In this document: positions 44,809-52,703 of the stretch, in pieces
Numbering within the stretch: position 1 is the first letter of the stretch
How the letters are laid out: each line of letters begins with the position of its first letter
Origin: Chryseobacterium sp. MFBS3-17
GTDB taxonomy: Bacteria; Bacteroidota; Bacteroidia; Flavobacteriales; Weeksellaceae
Length of the DNA stretch: 59,113 bases
Assembly (NCBI RefSeq): GCF_020687745.1
Contig: NZ_JAJEWK010000013.1
Location: 1-59,113, forward strand
Direction: 5' to 3'
Made by a program: the position numbers and the translations under genes
Notes under the pieces: model-generated
The model's input: only the letters and a program-made list of their open reading frames with translations
What the model was told of the DNA's origin: nothing
Databases searched by the model: none

Positions 44809-45425
44809 AACATCTATTAGACATCAAAACTGCAGGAAAACCTCTTGTAGAAGCAGATAAAGCGCTGATCATGATTCATGGCCGCGGAGCAGATGCTGCA
44901 GGGATTCTACAGATGGCAAGCCATCTGAACGTGTCTGACTATGCACTGCTGGCACCACAGGCCACCCAGCACACCTGGTATCCGTATTCCTTTATGGCCC
45001 CGGCTGAGCAGAATGAACCCTGGCTGAGTTCCTCACTGGAAAATATACGTGAAACAGTACAGTGGGCCACGGACAATGGCATAGCTGCAGAACACATATA
45101 TTTCTTCGGGTTTTCGCAGGGCGCTTGTCTTGCATTGGAATATCTGGCCAGAAATGCACAGAAATATGGTGGCGCTGCCGCTATTATTGGCGGAGTCATT
45201 GGCGAAGAGATTAACCGGATCCACTATACCGGAAATTTCCGGGAAACTCCGGTTTTCATTGGAACCAGCAATCCGGATTTTCATGTACCGGTAAAGCGGG
45301 TGTACGACACAGAAGAAATTCTTCGTGACATGAATGCGGATGTGACCGTAAAAATTTATGATGGTTTTGGACATTCTGTTCATCCTGAGCAGATTGCCAT
45401 TGCAAATGAACTGATATTTAAATAA
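44805..45425 (+). CDS. Alpha/beta hydrolase, phospholipase/carboxylesterase type (MhqD-like)
   Basis: 206 residues. Alpha/beta hydrolase with oxyanion loop HGRGAD at 25-30, nucleophile elbow GFSQG with S104, acid in SNPDFHVP and histidine in GFGHSVHPEQ. In Bacillus a homologue (MhqD) is made with ring-cleaving dioxygenases under quinone stress; the same grouping is seen here. It would hydrolyse ester products of ring opening, by inference. Last intact gene before the remnants. Confidence 0.9.
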   Translation: MKHLLDIKTAGKPLVEADKALIMIHGRGADAAGILQMASHLNVSDYALLAPQATQHTWYPYSFMAPAEQNEPWLSSSLENIRETVQWATDNGIAAEHIYFFGFSQGACLALEYLARNAQKYGGAAAIIGGVIGEEINRIHYTGNFRETPVFIGTSNPDFHVPVKRVYDTEEILRDMNADVTVKIYDGFGHSVHPEQIAIANELIFK

Positions 45426-45441
45426 CGCTAAAAGTAAAGAA

Positions 45442-45840
45442 ATGCAAACGATTCTGGGAGCCGGTGGACCCATCGGAGATCAACTTGCCCGCTAACTGCA
45501 CCGGTCATATTCGAAAAAGTTACGTCTGGTGAGCCGAAATCCGCAAAAACTGCATGATTCAGACGAAATTATGGCAGCAGACCTCACGGATTTCGCCGCC
45601 ACATTACGTGCGGTGGAAGGGAGCAAAATCGTTTACGTCACGGTGGGTTTGCCCATGAATACCGATCTTTGGGAAAAACAATATGTACTGATGATTAAAA
45701 ATGCAATGGAAGCATGCAAAACCCATCAGGCCAAAATGGTTTTTTTTGACAATACCTATATGTATCCAAAAACAGCCGAACCACAGACCGAAAAAACCCC
45801 ATTTCTGCCCGCCGGAAGAAAGTCTGAAATCCGCGCTGCA
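45442..45840 (+). pseudogene. N-terminal remnant of an NAD-dependent epimerase-type protein
   Basis: From ATG 45442 the frame reads MQTILGAGGPIGDQLAR, then a TAA stop at 45493-45495, and continues in the same frame LHRSYSKKLRLVSRNPQKLH and on to FDNTYMYPKTAEP...FLPAGRKSEIRA. The GAGGPIG dinucleotide-binding loop and the NTYMYP segment are those of atypical SDR/epimerase proteins. The stop probably replaced a GAA glutamate codon by one base change. The gene then breaks off near 45838 and continues as a different family. Confidence 0.8.
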
Positions 45841-46155
45841 GCAGAGGGTGATGTGGCCCAACTCGTAGAAAAAACAGTCGCCGAGTTCGGGAAACTGGAC
45901 ATCATGTTTGCGAATGCCGGAATTAATATTGAAAAAACCCTTGAAGACCTGGAAACAGATGACTGGCAAAAGGTAATCGACGTAAACCTGAAGAGCGTTT
46001 ACCTGAGTGACCGCTATGCCATTAAACAATTCAGAAAACAAGGAACCGGCGGCGTGATTATCAACTCCGGATCTATTCACAGTTTTGTGGCCAGAGAAGG
46101 CCTGGCCGCTTATGCAGCAACGAAAGGCGGTGTAAAATTATTAACCCAACAAACG
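45841..46155 (+). pseudogene. Internal fragment of a classical short-chain dehydrogenase
   Basis: Joined in frame to the epimerase remnant. It begins AEGDVAQLVEKTVAEFGKLD, runs through MFANAGI, VNLKSVYL, NSGSIHS and YAATKGGVKLLTQQ. The catalytic Tyr and Lys are present but the N-terminal glycine-rich nucleotide loop and the last 80-100 residues are missing, so it cannot fold as a working SDR. Breaks at both ends look like deletion junctions. Confidence 0.85.
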
Positions 46156-46600
46156 TGCAGGTGTCTGTATGTTCTGCACAGAACTCACATCGCTTCCCGC
46201 TCATGCAAGACCCATGTCCCTGCAGGAATGTGACTCGCAGGGAAACCTTTGGTTTCTGAGCAGTGATGCCAGCAATAAAAATTTTGAAATCCGTGATGAC
46301 CGTCGCGTTCAACTTTATTTTGTCAATAAAAGTGACTCAGAATTTCTGTCGGTGTACGGCCAGGCCTATATCTACGGTGACCGGCAAACCATAGAAGAAC
46401 AGTGGACGCCCATAGCCAATGCCTGGTTCGACGGCAAGGATGACCCTGCGGTATCCATCATCCGGGTGGCTCCCGAAAATGTGTATTACTGGGATACCAA
46501 AGCAGGCAAACTCGTTTCACTGATCAGTTTTGTAACGTCTGTTATTACGGGAAGCAAAACCGATAACAGTGATGGTGTGGAGGGCAACCTGAAAATCTAA
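46156..46600 (+). pseudogene. C-terminal remnant of a pyridoxamine-5'-phosphate-oxidase family general stress protein
   Basis: Picks up in another frame at about 46160: VCMFCTELTSLPAHARPMS, LWFLSSDASNKNFEI, LYFVNKSDSEFLSVYGQAYI, then VYYWDTKAGKLVSLISFVTS. This is the FMN-binding split-barrel of general stress proteins missing its first 25-30 residues. An open frame with its own ATG exists from 46169 (143 codons), so a shortened protein could be made, but the missing N-terminal helices and the fusion history argue for a decayed gene. Confidence 0.78.
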
Positions 46601-46606
46601 AAAACA

Positions 46607-46633
46607 CAAACCCCGGACCAACGCCGGGGTTTG
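46607..46633. terminator. Bidirectional terminator between the remnants and the secreted protein gene
   Basis: CAAACCCCGG and CCGGGGTTTG form a perfect ten-pair stem with a seven-base loop between convergent units. Confidence 0.85.
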
Positions 46634-46655
46634 CTTTGATGTCTGTATTGAGCTT

Positions 46656-47336
46656 TTAAAACCACCGCCAGTAACTGCTGTCGTAAGTTTTGGTAAACTC
46701 ACGCATACAGGCAGAAGAGACCACCCGTAATTTCACAACGGTGATGCTCTTTTCCTTGGTATACGGAAACTGTGGTACTTTCTCTGTGGATTTCATGGTT
46801 TCACCCGTGGCATAATTTGCGGTCCATTCATAAGAGTATCTGCTTTGGTTGACATTCGGGAAAAACGTAACAATGCCCTCTGCATACTTCACCTCTTTGT
46901 AATTATTGACCTCAATGTCGCAGTCCACCTTCGAGGTCTGAGGAGCAGTTGCGGTTTGTGCCTGTACATCCGGAACCGATGTGTTCACTGCTGCTTGTGG
47001 TTTTCCGTCTGTAATGTCAATATTTTTACTGCACTGCACCAGCCCCTGCGGTGTGAGAACCGCTGCCGAGAGCACCTGCCGGCCACCTGCAACCGCCTTG
47101 AGTTTCACCGTTTGTTGGCGGTTATTCCCGGAAATGGTGGCATTGCTGCCAACGGTAACCCACAGATGACAATCCGCACACTGCGCCGCATCGCCGGTCA
47201 CTGTATATACGGACTCATCGCCTGCATTCATCGCTGCATTGCCGGAAATGGTACACTGAGCAATCATCAGCCCCGGAAAAATGAACAACAGCATGTACAT
47301 CAAGTTTCTCATCATACTTCTTTTAAGGTTAAACAT
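46656..47336 (-). CDS. Secreted protein with Ig-like strands, function unknown
   Basis: 226 residues from ATG 47336 (MFNLKRSMMRNLMYMLLFIF), a start that shares one base with the upstream stop (TGATG). Signal peptide cut near LMIAQ. Residues 30-115 look like an Ig/PKD-type sandwich (CTISGNAAMNAGDESVYTVTG, CHLWVTVGSNATIS), followed by a Thr/Ala/Gln linker and a second domain with paired cysteines (VDCDIEVNNYKEVKYAEGIV, VVSSACMREF). It does not end in an obvious T9SS sorting domain. Family not recognised. Confidence 0.68.
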   Translation of the reverse strand: MFNLKRSMMRNLMYMLLFIFPGLMIAQCTISGNAAMNAGDESVYTVTGDAAQCADCHLWVTVGSNATISGNNRQQTVKLKAVAGGRQVLSAAVLTPQGLVQCSKNIDITDGKPQAAVNTSVPDVQAQTATAPQTSKVDCDIEVNNYKEVKYAEGIVTFFPNVNQSRYSYEWTANYATGETMKSTEKVPQFPYTKEKSITVVKLRVVSSACMREFTKTYDSSYWRWF

Positions 47337-48964
47337 CAAACCTGAATCACCCCTAAATTAAATTTCTCGGTCACCGGCGCATGATCTGCCGCTTCTATAC
47401 CCATCGATATCCATTTGCGGGTATCTGTAGGATCAATGATGGCATCCGTCCACAACCGTGCGGCGGCATAGGTGGGTTCAGTTTGTTTTTGGTAGCGTTT
47501 GGATATGGTATCCAGAATTTCCTGATGCTCTTCTTCGGTAATTTCCTTACCTTGTTTTTTGAGGGTTGATTCCTGAATCTGTGCCAGCACTTTTGCTGCC
47601 TGAGTTCCGCCCATCACCGCCAGTTCTGCCCACGGCCAGGCGACAATCAGTCTCGGATCATAAGCTTTACCGCACATGGCATAATTTCCGGCACCGTAAG
47701 AGTTCCCCGTGACAATAGTAAATTTTGGCACCACCGAATTGGCTACCGCATTCACCATTTTGGCACCGTCTTTTATAATCCCGCCATGTTCGGATTTGGA
47801 ACCCACCATGAACCCGGTTACATCCTGAAGAAAAACGAGCGGAATTTTCCGTTGGTTACAATTGGCAATGAAGCGGGTGGCTTTATCTGCAGAATCTGAG
47901 TAGATGACACCACCAAACTGCATTTCACCTTTACCGCTTTTGACCAGTTTTCGCTGATTGGCTACAATTCCCACGCTCCAGCCGTCTATTCGGGCCGTAG
48001 CACAAATAATGGTTTTGCCATAATCGGGCTTATACTCCTCAAAAGCTGAATCATCTACCAGACATCTGATGATTTCATAGGTATCATATTGTTCTGTGCG
48101 TGATGCCGGCATGATGCCAAAAATATTTTCCGGCTTTTCTTTGGGTGCTGCACTTTCAATTCTGTTGAAGCCCGCTTTTTCGTAAGTGCCTACGGACTTC
48201 ATAATATTTTTGATGCGGTTCAGTGCATCTTTATCATCTTTGGCTTTATAATCGGTCACCCCGGAGATTTCACAATGCGTGGTGGCACCGCCCAGAGTTT
48301 CATTGTCAATATTTTCACCAATAGCTGCCTTTACCAGATAACTGCCGGCCAGAAATATGGATCCGCTTTTGTCTACAATCATGGCTTCATCACTCATAAT
48401 GGGCAGGTAAGCACCTCCGGCCACGCAACTTCCCATCACAGCAGAAATCTGAATAATACCCATGGAACTCATTTTCGCATTATTTCTGAAGATTCTTCCG
48501 AAATGTTCCTTGTCGGGAAAAATTTCATCCTGCATGGGCAGGTAAACCCCGGCCGAATCTACCAGATAAATAATGGGCAGGCGATTTTCCATGGCAATTT
48601 CCTGTGCACGGAGATTTTTTTTGCCGGTAATGGGAAACCATGCACCGGCTTTCACAGTGGCATCATTTGCCACAATAAGGCATTGCTTTCCGGAAACATA
48701 GCCCATCACCACCACTACACCTGCGCTTGGACAGCCGCCATGCTCTTCATACATTTCATAACCCGCAAAACCACCTATTTCTATGGAGTCGGTATGAGGA
48801 TCCAGCAGATATTCTATACGTTCTCTTGCGGTAAGTCTGCCCTCCTCACGGATTTTTTGCATACGTTTCTCGCCCCCACCTTTCTTTATTTCGGAAAAAA
48901 TCCGGTTAATTTCCGAAAGTTTCAGTTTATTCTGATCCTCTCTTTTATTAAATTCTAAATCCAT
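47336..48964 (-). CDS. Acyl-CoA carboxylase subunit beta (methylcrotonyl- or propionyl-CoA type)
   Basis: 542 residues from ATG 48964 (MDLEFNKREDQNKLKLSEIN); the open frame to 49033 adds a non-conserved piece. Two carboxyltransferase halves: RLTARERIEYLLDP, NDATVKAGAWFPITGKKNLRAQEIA, SAGVYLPMQDEIFPDKEHFGRIF, then VFLQDVTGFMVGSKSEHGGI and GNSYGAGNYAMCGKAYDPR. It moves CO2 from biotin to an acyl-CoA. The DEIFPDKEHFGRIF segment points to the 3-methylcrotonyl-CoA branch (leucine degradation). The biotin-bearing alpha subunit is not in the window. Confidence 0.88.
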   Translation of the reverse strand: MDLEFNKREDQNKLKLSEINRIFSEIKKGGGEKRMQKIREEGRLTARERIEYLLDPHTDSIEIGGFAGYEMYEEHGGCPSAGVVVVMGYVSGKQCLIVANDATVKAGAWFPITGKKNLRAQEIAMENRLPIIYLVDSAGVYLPMQDEIFPDKEHFGRIFRNNAKMSSMGIIQISAVMGSCVAGGAYLPIMSDEAMIVDKSGSIFLAGSYLVKAAIGENIDNETLGGATTHCEISGVTDYKAKDDKDALNRIKNIMKSVGTYEKAGFNRIESAAPKEKPENIFGIMPASRTEQYDTYEIIRCLVDDSAFEEYKPDYGKTIICATARIDGWSVGIVANQRKLVKSGKGEMQFGGVIYSDSADKATRFIANCNQRKIPLVFLQDVTGFMVGSKSEHGGIIKDGAKMVNAVANSVVPKFTIVTGNSYGAGNYAMCGKAYDPRLIVAWPWAELAVMGGTQAAKVLAQIQESTLKKQGKEITEEEHQEILDTISKRYQKQTEPTYAAARLWTDAIIDPTDTRKWISMGIEAADHAPVTEKFNLGVIQV

Positions 48965-49196
48965 ACTCAATTTTTGACGCCTAAAGATAAGGTTTTTTGA
49001 GAGAAAGCATGTGGTGTTCTTATCTGAAATCAATGATCTGAACGATAGTCATTTAAGCGACGTTGCAGGAATGCAAATATTTTTCATTCACATACAATTT
49101 TTGACCATCAGATTACGTTATAAAATAATCCACGTCCTGCACAGGATGTGAAATCAGAACCCTAATTAATTTTTTTAGTAGTTTAGTAATTGAGGA

Positions 49197-49231
49197 CTCC
49201 GAATGTTGACAGGACATTCGGAGTTTTTATT
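49197..49231 (+). terminator. Strong intrinsic terminator with no upstream plus-strand gene
   Basis: ACTCCGAATGT, eight-base loop, ACATTCGGAGT, then a T-run on the plus strand: an 11-pair stem. The minus strand lacks a T-run, so it should act on plus-strand transcripts. The nearest plus-strand gene ends 2.6 kb away, past another terminator. Confidence 0.78.
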
Positions 49232-49235
49232 GCCG

Positions 49236-49261
49236 ATAAAAATTATGCAGAAATGCATAAT
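49236..49261 (-). terminator. Possible terminator of the ddl-coaD-TRIC transcript
   Basis: ATTATGCA and TGCATAAT pair around a four-base loop, and a short T-run follows on the minus strand about 45 bases past the TRIC stop codon. The stem is AT-rich, so it is weaker than the others. Confidence 0.5.
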
Positions 49262-49302
49262 GGTCAGTGATTCCAGAAAAGTTCGCCGGATTAATGCCGG
49301 AT

Positions 49303-49941
49303 TTACATCTCCCCATCTGAGCGGGTACTGTAAAATTTGGGCATTTGCCAATGGTATTTTACGGCCAGCGTACGGATGAGGACAATGAGCAAAATGGTGG
49401 AAACCTGCAGAACCGTATAGGTCACTGTACTGAAATTGAGCAACAACAGAAATAGGGTGCCGCCGGCAATAGAAGCTGTGGCATAGATTTCCTTTCTGAA
49501 AATTAAAGGAATCCGGTTCAGCAATATATCGCGGAGAATCCCTCCGAAACACCCGGTAATAGTGCCCAGTGTGACACAAATGATGGGATGAAGGTCCGCA
49601 TTAAGTCCTTTCTGAATGCCGATGATGGTAAAAAGTCCCAGTCCGAAACTATCAAACAAAAACAAAGTAACCCTGAAATTTTTATCAAAATACTTCACGA
49701 TGAAAGCCAGCACGGTAGCCAGAAAAATCACTAAACAGATAATTACATCATACATCCAGAAAACGGGCACATCCAGCAATAAATCCCGGATGGTTCCCCC
49801 GCCCACGGCCGCCACAAAGGAAATAATGAGCACTCCAAAGGGATCAAAACGCTTCTGCATGGCGGCAAAAGCGCCGGACATAGCAAAGGCAATGGTTCCC
49901 AGAAGCTCTATGGCAAGGCTGATATTTTGTTGAAATTCCAA
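49303..49941 (-). CDS. Trimeric intracellular cation channel family protein (UPF0126/YicG)
   Basis: 212 residues with seven hydrophobic segments forming two UPF0126 repeats, each with the glycine-rich kink: AFAMSGAFAAMQKRFDPFGVLIISFVAAVGGGTIRDLLL in the first, KGLNADLHPIICVTLGTITGCFGGILRDILL in the second. Prokaryotic TRIC homologues conduct potassium and sodium. Fourteen bases behind coaD in the same direction. Confidence 0.92.
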   Translation of the reverse strand: MEFQQNISLAIELLGTIAFAMSGAFAAMQKRFDPFGVLIISFVAAVGGGTIRDLLLDVPVFWMYDVIICLVIFLATVLAFIVKYFDKNFRVTLFLFDSFGLGLFTIIGIQKGLNADLHPIICVTLGTITGCFGGILRDILLNRIPLIFRKEIYATASIAGGTLFLLLLNFSTVTYTVLQVSTILLIVLIRTLAVKYHWQMPKFYSTRSDGEM

Positions 49942-49955
49942 TGTTCTTTACTTAT

Positions 49956-50417
49956 TTACACGCGCACCGCATCCGGAACCAAAAGTTCGTAGTTTCCGTT
50001 GAAACTGATAATTTCCCGTACAATACTGCTGCTGATAAACGATTTTCCTGAAGAAGTAAGCAGGAATATGGTTTCTATCTTATTGTCCCGTGTCAGTTCG
50101 CGGTTGGTCTGTGCAATGGCTTTTTCAAACTCAAAATCGGCCGGATTGCGGAGACCACGCAAAATGAAGTTTACGTTTTTACTGCGGCAGTAATCTACGG
50201 TAAGCCCTTCGAAGTGGTCTACCTCCACATTATTAAAATCGTGAAAGGTTTTGCGGATGAACTCCATGCGCTGTTCCAGAGAAAACATATAGTTTTTCTT
50301 GGAATTCTGGCCGATGGCAATAATGATTTTATCAAAAAGGGGTGCTGCCCGTTCTACAATATCATAATGTCCGAGGGTAATGGGATCAAAAGAGCCGGGG
50401 AAAACAGCTATTCTCAT
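49956..50417 (-). CDS. coaD: Phosphopantetheine adenylyltransferase
   Basis: 153 residues from ATG 50417 (MRIAVFPGSFDPITLGH); the frame runs back into ddl. It adenylates 4'-phosphopantetheine, the penultimate step of coenzyme A synthesis. GSFDP and GHYDIV (T/HxGH) form the nucleotidyl-transfer site, and ILRGLRNPADFEFE, then SSGKSFISSSIVREI, complete the pattern. Ten bases behind ddl. Confidence 0.96.
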   Translation of the reverse strand: MRIAVFPGSFDPITLGHYDIVERAAPLFDKIIIAIGQNSKKNYMFSLEQRMEFIRKTFHDFNNVEVDHFEGLTVDYCRSKNVNFILRGLRNPADFEFEKAIAQTNRELTRDNKIETIFLLTSSGKSFISSSIVREIISFNGNYELLVPDAVRV

Positions 50418-50427
50418 ATTCAGTATA

Positions 50428-51411
50428 CTATTTTTTGAGGGCTTTTTCCACTTCGTTTCCACAAAGATCCTGAATGGAAATGCCATAAATGTTGGCCTGC
50501 TGAGGTAATATAGAAGCCGGCGAAAAACCGGGATTGGTATTCATTTCCAGCATATAAGGAATGCCATCCATGATGATGTATTCACTGCGCGAAAAACCAC
50601 TCATTCCCAGAGAATCATATGCCCGTTTGGCAATTTCTTCTACCCGGTTGCGGGTTTCAGCATCCAGGCGGGCCGGCGTAATCTCTTCACTGGCGCCTTC
50701 ATACTTAGCTTCATAGTCGAAAAATTCCCCTTTGGGAACAATTTCGGTAATGCCCAGCACGATGGTTTCGCCCTCAAAATCTACCACACCCACAGACACT
50801 TCCATGCCGTTCAGCGCAGTTTCAATAAGGATTTCATCATCTTCAGCAAAAGCAGATTCAAAAGCTGCCTGAAACTCCGTGGCACTTTTCACTTTGGTAA
50901 TCCCCAGCGAGGAACCGCTCTGGTTCGGTTTTACAAAACAAGGCAGACCCAGTTCTGCCACAATGCAGTCTGCATCTATGTCCTCTCCTTTCCTAAGGTA
51001 AATACTTTTTGCCGAAGGAATTCCGTATTTGGAAAGAACTGCCAGGGTATCTTTTTTATTAAAGGTAAGGGCGCTCTGGTAGAAATTGCAACCGGTATAT
51101 TTCTGGCCAATGATGTCCCAGTAAGCCTGCAGCTCACCATTTTCTCCCGGTTTTCCGTGAATAATATTGAAACACACATCAAATTTAACCTTGTAACCGC
51201 TGGACAGATCTACGGTAAAATCTGCCTTGTTCATGGGGACTTTCTCTCCGTGATCATCCAGAAAATACCAGTCATCTTTCAGAATAACCACTTTATAGAC
51301 GTTGTATTTTTCCCGGTCCAGGGAGTCATATATCAACTGACCGCTTTTGAGGGATACTACGTATTCATCTGAATAGCCGCCCATGACCACAGCCACGTTT
51401 TTCTTTTCCAT
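50428..51411 (-). CDS. ddl: D-alanine--D-alanine ligase
   Basis: 327 residues, ATP-grasp enzyme that makes D-Ala-D-Ala for peptidoglycan. N-terminal GGYSDEYVVSLKSG, then IIHGKPGENGELQAYWD, LPCFVKPNQSGSSLGITKV (ATP-binding), YEGASEEITPARL, and LEMNTNPGFSPASILPQQ at the metal site. It has a -7 box on the minus strand at 51430-51437 and leads ddl-coaD-TRIC. Divergent from the PASTA gene. Confidence 0.96.
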   Translation of the reverse strand: MEKKNVAVVMGGYSDEYVVSLKSGQLIYDSLDREKYNVYKVVILKDDWYFLDDHGEKVPMNKADFTVDLSSGYKVKFDVCFNIIHGKPGENGELQAYWDIIGQKYTGCNFYQSALTFNKKDTLAVLSKYGIPSAKSIYLRKGEDIDADCIVAELGLPCFVKPNQSGSSLGITKVKSATEFQAAFESAFAEDDEILIETALNGMEVSVGVVDFEGETIVLGITEIVPKGEFFDYEAKYEGASEEITPARLDAETRNRVEEIAKRAYDSLGMSGFSRSEYIIMDGIPYMLEMNTNPGFSPASILPQQANIYGISIQDLCGNEVEKALKK

Positions 51412-51429
51412 AATTTAAGCTCAGTAAGG

Positions 51430-51437
51430 CAAATTTA
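51430..51437 (-). promoter_or_regulatory. Promoter -7 box TAAATTTG of ddl
   Basis: Perfect TAnnTTTG match on the minus strand, 18 bases before the ddl ATG. Confidence 0.6.
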
Positions 51438-51545
51438 GCAATTTTGTTGGTTTATTCCTTGTCCGGGCACTATTTTGTGAAAAAGGATGCTGCATGCTGC
51501 AAAGCAAAGCACGGTACACGCATGATATTTTTTAAAATTATTATT

Positions 51546-51553
51546 TATATTTG
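51546..51553 (+). promoter_or_regulatory. Promoter -7 box TATATTTG of the PASTA gene
   Basis: Perfect TAnnTTTG match 23 bases before ATG 51577. Confidence 0.6.
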
Positions 51554-51576
51554 CCACTATATTAAATGTATATCTG

Positions 51577-52644
51577 ATGCTGAAATCACTTTTCCACTGG
51601 AAAGTCCTTGTAAATATTCTGCTGGCCGTTGTAGTTTTCACCGGTCTGGTATGGCTTACCTTTCGCTGGCTGGAAATTCACACCAAGCATAATCAGGAAA
51701 TCCCGGTACCCAATGTAATGAACAAATCTGTACATGAGGCCATTAAAATACTGGAAGATCAGGGACTTGCCTATAAAGTGGACAGCTTTAAATATGACCC
51801 GAAATACAGACCATTTCAGGTACTGAATATGTTTCCGAAACCGGGAGCACGGGTAAAAAACAGCAGGGTGGTAGAAATCCGCGTGAACCCGAGATCCTGG
51901 TCCAAAGTAACCATTCCGGACATTCTGGACCGGTATAAAGGTCTGGCTTTCCGCCGGTTAGAGCAAGTAGGCCTTAAAGTGGGCGACACCATTTACGAGC
52001 CCAGCATTCAGCGCGATGCTGTCATCCGGATGCTGTATAATGGTTCCGAACTGAAGCCGGGTGCACAGCTGCCCAGATTTACCTCCATTGACCTGGTCAT
52101 CGGAGCCGGACCAAAACGAAATATAGCCATCCCGAACGTGGTGGGACTTACTGTAGCTGAAGCCCGGGCCATCATTGGCAATAATCTTTTTGAAATAGGT
52201 TTGGTAGAGCATGAAGACGGAAAAGGAGATCCTCATGACATTGTATATTACCAGGATCCGGCAGGAGGCGAACTCCGGGATCAGGGCATGCAGGTAGATT
52301 TATGGGCCAGTAAGAAGTCACCGGCCGAAATGAGCGGTAAAATCGCCCAGCTGAATTCGCTGTACAGAATTAAAATAGATACTACGCTGCCACCGGTACG
52401 CTACGAAGAAATTCCCGCTTTTGAAGAACCGGTTTTCGAAGCACCCGTGCAGCCGGAACCAGCAGAACCCAAGCCGGCAACCCCTGCAGCAAGACCTCAG
52501 AACAATACCACAGGAACTGCCCAGCAAAACGGAACCGCCACCCGGAACAGAACCGGAAACAACACCACTACTCCGGCAAAACCTGCTGCCGAACCCACAA
52601 AACCGGCAGAAAAACCCAAAGCCAGAAATGTAGTAATAGAATAA
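51577..52644 (+). CDS. PASTA-domain membrane protein
   Basis: 355 residues. An N-terminal transmembrane anchor (about 9-30), then three PASTA modules at about 40-105, 108-178 and 182-247 (VPNVMNKSVHEAIKILEDQGL; IPDILDRYKGLAFRRLEQVGL; IPNVVGLTVAEARAIIGNNL). After 290 the chain is Pro-, Glu-, Thr- and Asn-rich and probably disordered. PASTA modules bind unlinked peptidoglycan in kinases and penicillin-binding proteins; here no kinase or transpeptidase domain is attached. Position beside ddl and murI suggests a cell-wall role. Confidence 0.9.
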   Translation: MLKSLFHWKVLVNILLAVVVFTGLVWLTFRWLEIHTKHNQEIPVPNVMNKSVHEAIKILEDQGLAYKVDSFKYDPKYRPFQVLNMFPKPGARVKNSRVVEIRVNPRSWSKVTIPDILDRYKGLAFRRLEQVGLKVGDTIYEPSIQRDAVIRMLYNGSELKPGAQLPRFTSIDLVIGAGPKRNIAIPNVVGLTVAEARAIIGNNLFEIGLVEHEDGKGDPHDIVYYQDPAGGELRDQGMQVDLWASKKSPAEMSGKIAQLNSLYRIKIDTTLPPVRYEEIPAFEEPVFEAPVQPEPAEPKPATPAARPQNNTTGTAQQNGTATRNRTGNNTTTPAKPAAEPTKPAEKPKARNVVIE

Positions 52645-52662
52645 GCTCAACGTAATAAAATG

Positions 52663-52693
52663 CAAAGCTTCACAGATTCTGCGAAGCTTTTTT
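52663..52693 (+). terminator. Intrinsic terminator of the PASTA gene
   Basis: AAAGCTTC, ten-base loop, GAAGCTTT followed by T-run, ending ten bases before the rluD-like ATG. Confidence 0.85.
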
Positions 52694-52703
52694 GAATACA
52701 GAA

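Larger units (their letters stand above)
48965..49302. other. Interval with an orphan plus-strand terminator
   Basis: About 340 bases. The TATCTTTA box for the carboxylase gene is at about 48977-48984 (minus). A strong plus-strand terminator lies at 49197-49231, and a weaker hairpin with T-run for the minus strand at 49236-49261. No annotated plus-strand gene ends here, and no good open frame fills 49034-49195 on that strand. Confidence 0.6.
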
